From Comamonadaceae bacterium G21597-S1 (GTDB taxonomy: Bacteria; Pseudomonadota; Gammaproteobacteria; Burkholderiales; Burkholderiaceae_C), in assembly GCA_027214345.1 (NCBI GenBank), contig JAPWHR010000001.1, positions 372,001 to 436,000 of the forward strand: a stretch of DNA of 64,000 nt, in the 5' to 3' direction. The translations under genes were made by a program, and so were the position numbers. Under the pieces are notes generated by a model, which was not told the origin of the DNA, searched no databases, and worked only from the letters and a program-made list of their open reading frames with translations. Positions 59,678-64,000 of the stretch are shown here, piece by piece. Every line of letters begins with the position of its first letter. Position 1 is the first letter of the stretch.

Positions 59678-59837
59678 GATGGTGGGCTCCTCCTGTGGTC
59701 GCACCTGATGCACGATGGTGTGCCTGTGTGGTGCGTGGGTCACAGCTTAGGAAAATCCGGCTCGTGCGGGATGTGCAACTGCCCGGAGACTTTTGTGACG
59801 TATGCACCATGGCGCGGGCCGCGCCGGTGCGCGCCCG

Positions 59838-60488
59838 CTACCAGCGGGGCGGCAGTCTGGCCAGCAGGGCGATGTGGCGGTCGCAGACCGCGATATAGCC
59901 GCCGCTGACCAGGTCCTTGAGGATGCGGCTGACCATCTCGCGGCTACATCCCGCGCGGCTGGCGATCTCCAGGTGGGTGATGCGCTCCATCACCATGCGA
60001 CGGCCGTCGGGCTGCACCGTGGCCATGTCGTTGAGCAGCCGGGTGATGCGGCCGTAGACGTCGATGAAGGCCAGGTTGCGTGCATCGCGGGTGGCCAGCC
60101 GCAGGCGCTGGATCACCTTGGACAGCAGTTCGAAGCAGAACTCCGGGCGCTCGGCGATGAACTCCGACAGGGCCCGCCGGTGCACGACGGCGCACACCGT
60201 GGGTTCGAGCGTGATGACGCTGGCCGAACGGGGGCCGCCGTCGAGCGCCATCTCGCCGAAGTACTCCGCTGCGCCGAACACGCCGAAGGTGATTTCCTTG
60301 TCGTTCGCGTCGACGCAGTAGACCTTGACCCGGCCCTCGATCACGATGAACAGCGTCTCGCCGACATCGCCCTCCTGGATCAGGATCGTGCCCTTGCGGT
60401 AGCGCCGGATGTCCCCGCGTGCCGCGAGTGCCCGCAGCGACTCGGGATGGCGCGCGTCGGCCACGAAAGCGTCGCATTCCGTCGACAT
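59838..60488 (-). CDS. Crp/Fnr-family transcriptional regulator
   Basis: 216 residues. The N-terminal cyclic-nucleotide-binding-like barrel (KGTILIQEGDVGETLFIVIEGRVKVY, then EYFGEMALDGGPRSASVI) and the C-terminal winged HTH (THLEIASRAGCSREMVSRILKDL) are complete. The barrel has FGEMALDGGPRSAS, close to the cAMP-binding signature, and there is no N-terminal Cys cluster, so it is not an iron-sulfur FNR. ATG 60488 follows GAGGAG. It lies 160 bases upstream-side of the LuxR gene on the same strand order (Crp downstream end at 59838). Confidence 0.9.
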   Translation of the reverse strand: MSTECDAFVADARHPESLRALAARGDIRRYRKGTILIQEGDVGETLFIVIEGRVKVYCVDANDKEITFGVFGAAEYFGEMALDGGPRSASVITLEPTVCAVVHRRALSEFIAERPEFCFELLSKVIQRLRLATRDARNLAFIDVYGRITRLLNDMATVQPDGRRMVMERITHLEIASRAGCSREMVSRILKDLVSGGYIAVCDRHIALLARLPPRW

Positions 60489-60595
60489 GGTGGCGAGCTC
60501 CTCGATCGGCCGGCACCGGACGGCCTTGTCGCTGAATGTAACAAATGCTGTACGCGATGACGCGCGCCCGTCCGCCGCAAGGGGGATGCGGGTCG

Positions 60596-61519
60596 TCAGG
60601 GCGCGCCCGAGAGCTCCCGCGCGTCGCGTTCGTACGCAGCCACGCGGTCGACGGCGCGGGCGCGCTGGGCCGCCGTGGTGCTGTTGTGCAACTGGGCGTA
60701 GAGCAGGCAGTTTTCCTCGATCGTGGTCTGCGCATGCGTGCGGTAGGCCGGGTCGGGCGAGCGTGCCGTGCGCTCCAGGTAGGCCCGCAGCAGGCCCGCG
60801 GCCTGCTGCGGCGTCGGACGCGGCGTGCCGCCGGCACCGCTGACCGTGCGCAGCGTCTGCAGCAGGTCCTGTTGCCGGCGCTGGCGCTCCGTGAAGCTGC
60901 GCATCGGGTCCCAGCCCGAGCGTGCCAGCCCGGCCTGCAACACGGCGCGTTGCCGGGCATCGAGCGTGCCGTAGAACTGCTCCGCGCGCTCCAGCGTGGA
61001 TTCGAATCGCCGCTCCAGCCGCTGGGCCCGATCGACCGCGACCCACTTGCGGCGCCACTCGGTATTGCCTTTGTCGAACTTGCCCTCGATATGCGTGAGC
61101 TGGGCCGGCGTCAGCGACGTGGCGAGCGTCACGGCGCCGGGCTCGGCCTGGCGGCTGACCGCGTCGAAGCGCTCACGCAGCTGGTCGAAGAACCGGCACA
61201 CGTCGCCAGCCGTGGTGTCGGCCGGTGTGTCGCGCCCGATCTGCTGCAGCAGGTCGGCAATGCGGGGCATTTCGTTGACTCGGTGCCACTCGTGCAAACG
61301 GGCCAGGTCGCCGCGCAAGCGCACCGACTGCGCATCGCCCAGGTCGGCATATCCGTCGACCCACCAGTAGCCCAGATCGGGCAGGTTGTTGTACGCCAGC
61401 TTGACCGCGCTGCAGGCGGTCAGCAGGGCCGCCGCGAGGCCCACCAGCAGCAGGCGGATAATCGCAGGCCAACTCACTACCAGGCGACGGAACAGGGATA
61501 TGGAATCAAGTGTTGGCAT
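60596..61519 (-). CDS. DUF6279-family lipoprotein
   Basis: 307 residues. A lipoprotein signal (RLLLVGLAAALLTAC, lipobox Leu-Thr-Ala-Cys) leads to SAVKLAYNNLPDLGYWWVDGY, the family hallmark, and then an all-helical, Arg/Gln-rich body. Predicted outer- or inner-membrane-anchored periplasmic protein of unknown function. The start ATG 61519 lies 20 bases inside the divergent glmU frame; if glmU starts at GTG 61521 there is no overlap. No SD is evident for this start. Confidence 0.85.
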   Translation of the reverse strand: MPTLDSISLFRRLVVSWPAIIRLLLVGLAAALLTACSAVKLAYNNLPDLGYWWVDGYADLGDAQSVRLRGDLARLHEWHRVNEMPRIADLLQQIGRDTPADTTAGDVCRFFDQLRERFDAVSRQAEPGAVTLATSLTPAQLTHIEGKFDKGNTEWRRKWVAVDRAQRLERRFESTLERAEQFYGTLDARQRAVLQAGLARSGWDPMRSFTERQRRQQDLLQTLRTVSGAGGTPRPTPQQAAGLLRAYLERTARSPDPAYRTHAQTTIEENCLLYAQLHNSTTAAQRARAVDRVAAYERDARELSGAP

Positions 61520-62915
61520 CGTGGATGTGGTCATCATGGCAGCGGGCAAGGGAACCCGGATGAAGAGCCGGTTGCCCAAAGTATTGCACCCATTGGCGGG
61601 ACGTGCTCTGGTGCACCATGTATTGGCCACCGCCGCCGAGCTGGGAGCCCGCAACGCGGTGCTGATTACCGGCCACGGCGCCGAAAGGGTGGAGGCCGCC
61701 TGCGGCCCCGCCGGCGGCCTTGCGTCGTCGTTGCAGCTGCAGTGTGTGCGCCAGGAGCCGCAACTCGGTACCGGGCACGCGGTGCAGCAGGCGGCGCCGG
61801 TGCTGCCCGACGATGGCACGGTGGTGGTGCTCAGCGGCGATGTGCCGTTGACCCAGGCGCAGACGCTGCGCGACCTGATCGCACTGGGCGGCGGCGACAA
61901 GCTGGCCTTGCTCACGCTGGAGCTGGAAAACCCCGCGGGTTATGGGCGCATCGTGCGTGATGGCGGAGGAGACAGTGCTCCGGTGAGGGCCATCGTGGAA
62001 CAGAAGGACGCCACCCCCGAGCAGCTGTCGATCCGCGAGATCTACAGCGGCATCATGGCGGTGCCGGCGCGACTGCTCAAGACCTGGCTGGCGCGGCTGG
62101 ACAACAAGAACGCGCAGAAGGAGTATTACCTGACCGACATCGTCAAGTTCGCCGTCGCCGACGGCGTGCCGGTGGTGGCGCACCGCATCCAGGACGCGGT
62201 GCAGGTGGCCGGGGTCAACAGCCCGGTGCAGCTGGCCGAGCTCGAGCGGGCCTACCAGCAGCGCCAGGCGACGCGGCTGATGGAGCAGGGCGTGCGTCTG
62301 TCCGACCCGGCGCGCATCGACGTGCGAGGCGAGCTGCAGTGTGGCCAGGACGTGGCGATCGACGTCAACTGCGTATTCGAGGGATCGGTCCAGCTCGGCG
62401 ACGACGTGCGCATCGGAGCCAACTGCGTCATCGCCAATGTCCGGATCGAGGCCGGTGCGGTGATCCATCCCTTCACCCACATCGATGGCGAGAAGACCGG
62501 GGTCACGGTCGGTGCCGGCGCGCTGATCGGGCCGTTTGCGCGCCTGCGTCCGGGAGCGCAGTTGGGCGCCGAGGTGCATATCGGCAACTTCGTCGAGGTG
62601 AAGAATTCCACGCTGGCCAAGGGCGCCAAGGCCAATCACCTGGCTTACCTGGGCGACGCAACGGTGGGCGAACGCGTCAACTACGGCGCCGGCAGCATCA
62701 CCGCCAACTATGACGGCGCGTTCAAGCACCGCACGGTGATCGAGGACGACGTACACGTGGGCAGCAACTGCGTGCTGGTCGCACCGGTCACGCTCGGCGC
62801 CGGCGGCACGGTTGGCGGGGGTTCGACCATCACCAAGGACACGGCGCCGGGAGCCCTCAGTGTTGCGCGTGGGCGCCAGACCACGATTGCCGGATGGAAA
62901 CGCCCGAAGAAATGA
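61500..62915 (+). CDS. glmU: Bifunctional N-acetylglucosamine-1-phosphate uridyltransferase/glucosamine-1-phosphate acetyltransferase
   Basis: Makes UDP-GlcNAc for peptidoglycan and LPS. 471 residues from ATG 61500. N-terminal pyrophosphorylase with VVIMAAGKGTRMKSRLPKVL and GTGHAVQQA; C-terminal left-handed beta-helix acetyltransferase with GPFARLRPGAQL, HIGNFVEVKNS and YGAGSITANYDGAFKHRT. A GTG at 61521 gives a family-like start too, but Burkholderiales GlmU proteins often carry a few extra residues. It is divergent from the DUF6279 gene and coupled to a histidine kinase (ATGA). Confidence 0.95.
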   Translation: MESSVGIVDVVIMAAGKGTRMKSRLPKVLHPLAGRALVHHVLATAAELGARNAVLITGHGAERVEAACGPAGGLASSLQLQCVRQEPQLGTGHAVQQAAPVLPDDGTVVVLSGDVPLTQAQTLRDLIALGGGDKLALLTLELENPAGYGRIVRDGGGDSAPVRAIVEQKDATPEQLSIREIYSGIMAVPARLLKTWLARLDNKNAQKEYYLTDIVKFAVADGVPVVAHRIQDAVQVAGVNSPVQLAELERAYQQRQATRLMEQGVRLSDPARIDVRGELQCGQDVAIDVNCVFEGSVQLGDDVRIGANCVIANVRIEAGAVIHPFTHIDGEKTGVTVGAGALIGPFARLRPGAQLGAEVHIGNFVEVKNSTLAKGAKANHLAYLGDATVGERVNYGAGSITANYDGAFKHRTVIEDDVHVGSNCVLVAPVTLGAGGTVGGGSTITKDTAPGALSVARGRQTTIAGWKRPKK

Positions 62916-63667
62916 CAGCCGACCGCACGTCGGTCGAACTGCGCCAACGGGTCGATCAGCTCGAGCGTGAACTGGCCCAGGTGCAACTGGCGCTGGAGGA
63001 TTTCACGTATTCGGTCTCGCACGACCTGCGCGCCTCCTTGCGCCATGTGACCGCGTACCTGCGTATTGCGCGTGAAGACCTGGGCGACGCGCTGGACCCC
63101 GCCGTTGCCAATCACCTGGATACGGCCGCCGGCGCTGCGACCCGTATGGGCCGACTGATGGACGGGCTGATGGAGCTCTCTCGCGTCGGCCGAGCGGTGC
63201 TGCAGCCGGGCGTGGTCGACCTGGGCGCGTTGCTGGACGACGTGCGCCATCATCTGGAGCCGGCGTGCGAGCGGCGTGCGCTGCGCTGGCATGTGGCGCC
63301 CGACCTGCCGCGGGTCCGCGGTGACCTGGCCTTGCTGAACCAGTTGTTGACCAGCCTGGTCGACAACGCAATCAAATTCAGCCGCGACCGCGACATGGCC
63401 GAGATCACGATCGGCTGGTCGCCGCTGGACCAGCCCGGCATGTGCGAGATCCATGTGCAGGACAACGGCGTCGGCTTCGATCCGCGCATGCAGGACCGTC
63501 TGTTCCGCGTGTTTCAGAGCCTGCACAGCGCACGCGAGTTCGACGGCATCGCCGTCGGCCTGGCACTGGCACGGCGTGTGGTCGAGCGCCACGGCGGGCA
63601 GATCCGCGCCCATGGCGAGCCCGGGCAAGGTTGTCGGATCAGCTTCAGCCTTCCGCTGGCGGTTTGA
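62912..63667 (+). CDS. Soluble sensor-type histidine kinase
   Basis: 251 residues, no membrane segment or PAS domain. A short coiled-coil N-terminus (ELRQRVDQLERELAQVQLALEDF) leads to HisKA with phospho-acceptor His37 (YSVSHDLRASLRH), N-box NQLLTSLVDNAIKFS, and G1 DNGVGFD. The type resembles the C-terminal kinase of bacteriophytochromes without its sensor. ATG 62912 overlaps the glmU stop (ATGA); ATG 62894 would add six residues. No response regulator gene is in the window. The last 23 bases overlap the convergent Lrp-type gene. Confidence 0.88.
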   Translation: MTADRTSVELRQRVDQLERELAQVQLALEDFTYSVSHDLRASLRHVTAYLRIAREDLGDALDPAVANHLDTAAGAATRMGRLMDGLMELSRVGRAVLQPGVVDLGALLDDVRHHLEPACERRALRWHVAPDLPRVRGDLALLNQLLTSLVDNAIKFSRDRDMAEITIGWSPLDQPGMCEIHVQDNGVGFDPRMQDRLFRVFQSLHSAREFDGIAVGLALARRVVERHGGQIRAHGEPGQGCRISFSLPLAV

Positions 63668-64000
63668 GGGTCGGGCTCAAGGGCAGGCGTGCGCCGAACT
63701 TGGCACGCTTGACGCTGAAGTAAGCCTTGACGTTGCGCACATTCGCGTCGCTGGTGAACAGGCGCTGCGCCAGAGCATGGTATTGCGGCATGTCAGGCGC
63801 ATGCACGACCAGCACGAAATCGGGACCGGGCGAGACGCGATAACACTGCTGGACCGCGTCGTCGGCCTGTACCCGCTGCTCGAACGCGTCCAGCCATTCG
63901 GCACCCTGCCGGTCCAGCGAGATCTCCACGATGGCGGTCAGCCCGTGGCCGAGCATTGGCGCCAGCCGGTCGGACGACAACACCGCCACCTGCTGCTCGA
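63645..64000 (-). CDS. Lrp/AsnC-family regulator, C-terminal effector domain (5' part outside window)
   Basis: 118 residues are visible. They form the RAM ligand-binding domain: VAVLSSDRLAPMLGHGLTAIVEISLD, then VQQCYRVSPGPDFVLVVHAPDM, ending VKAYFSVKRAKFG and a Pro-rich tail. The frame stays open to base 64000 without a natural start, so the N-terminal HTH lies outside. Family members sense amino acids. The 3' end overlaps the kinase gene by 23 bases. Confidence 0.88.
   Translation of the reverse strand, partial: EQQVAVLSSDRLAPMLGHGLTAIVEISLDRQGAEWLDAFEQRVQADDAVQQCYRVSPGPDFVLVVHAPDMPQYHALAQRLFTSDANVRNVKAYFSVKRAKFGARLPLSPTLKPPAEG

Noticed and set aside
59795-59816. CRP-like half-site TGTGACGTATGCACC between the LuxR and Crp genes
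   Set aside because: Only one half matches a CRP site; the GTATGCA overlap with the LacI motif lacks a matching left arm.
1-64000. tRNA or rRNA genes, CRISPR arrays, insertion sequences, prophage genes, attachment sites
   Set aside because: None seen: no cloverleaf-like stretch in the gaps, no regularly spaced direct repeats with unique spacers, and no transposase or integrase frame.

Overview
The window is a 64-kb piece of a GC-rich bacterial chromosome. It carries about 56 protein genes and shows no tRNA, rRNA, insertion sequence or CRISPR array. Gene content points to a betaproteobacterium of the order Burkholderiales: an orphan Bug/TctC-type binding protein, DUF2917 and DUF6279 proteins, a PEP-CTERM protein, an N-terminally extended GlmU, and very many solute transporters beside LysR, LacI and TetR regulators. 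This placement is an inference from family distribution; no marker gene allows a closer one.

Layout. 1-4.8 kb: etfBA (etfA cut by the window edge) divergent from a TRAP transporter with an internal terminator between the binding protein and the permeases. 4.8-5.6 kb: two tandem ~336-bp non-coding repeat units. 5.6-8.2 kb: modABC. 8.3-10.9 kb: an M20 deacylase/peptidase and an MFS transporter. 11.1-18.0 kb: an overlapping gene string made of an ABC binding protein, an adenosine/adenine-deaminase-family enzyme, a LysR regulator, ABC ATPase, permease, a 2-oxoglutarate/Fe(II) oxygenase and an SDR protein without its catalytic Tyr. 18.2-24.8 kb: a TetR regulator with a palindrome over its own start, then GNAT, DapA-family lyase, DUF3604/PHP-like protein, enolase-superfamily enzyme and Bug binding protein. 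24.8-30.6 kb: housekeeping genes (NDUFA9-like protein, lytic transglycosylase, 5-formyl-THF cyclo-ligase, LysR, DUF2917, TfoX-like).

30.7-51.9 kb is the most interesting part. It is a catabolic island with four NTF2/SnoaL-like proteins (about seven domains), a histidinol-dehydrogenase-family enzyme, a classical SDR, three LacI regulators, two complete CUT1-type sugar ABC transporters, an alpha/beta hydrolase, a bicupin and an HpcH/HpaI aldolase. Three 18-bp CpG-centred palindromes sharing the right half GTATGCAA stand before the first NTF2 gene, before the hisD-like operon and before the second transporter, which ties the island into one predicted LacI regulon. Uptake of a sugar-like compound, NAD-dependent oxidation, rearrangement or dehydration by the NTF2 proteins and final aldol cleavage is a reasonable outline; the substrate is unknown and I recognise no described pathway with this set.

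52-64 kb: an HDOD protein, cytochrome c', two coupled glycosyltransferases, a PEP-CTERM protein, a metallo-beta-lactamase-fold protein with an altered metal motif behind a 34-bp palindrome, LuxR- and Crp-type regulators, a DUF6279 lipoprotein, glmU coupled to a soluble histidine kinase, and an Lrp/AsnC regulator cut by the right edge.
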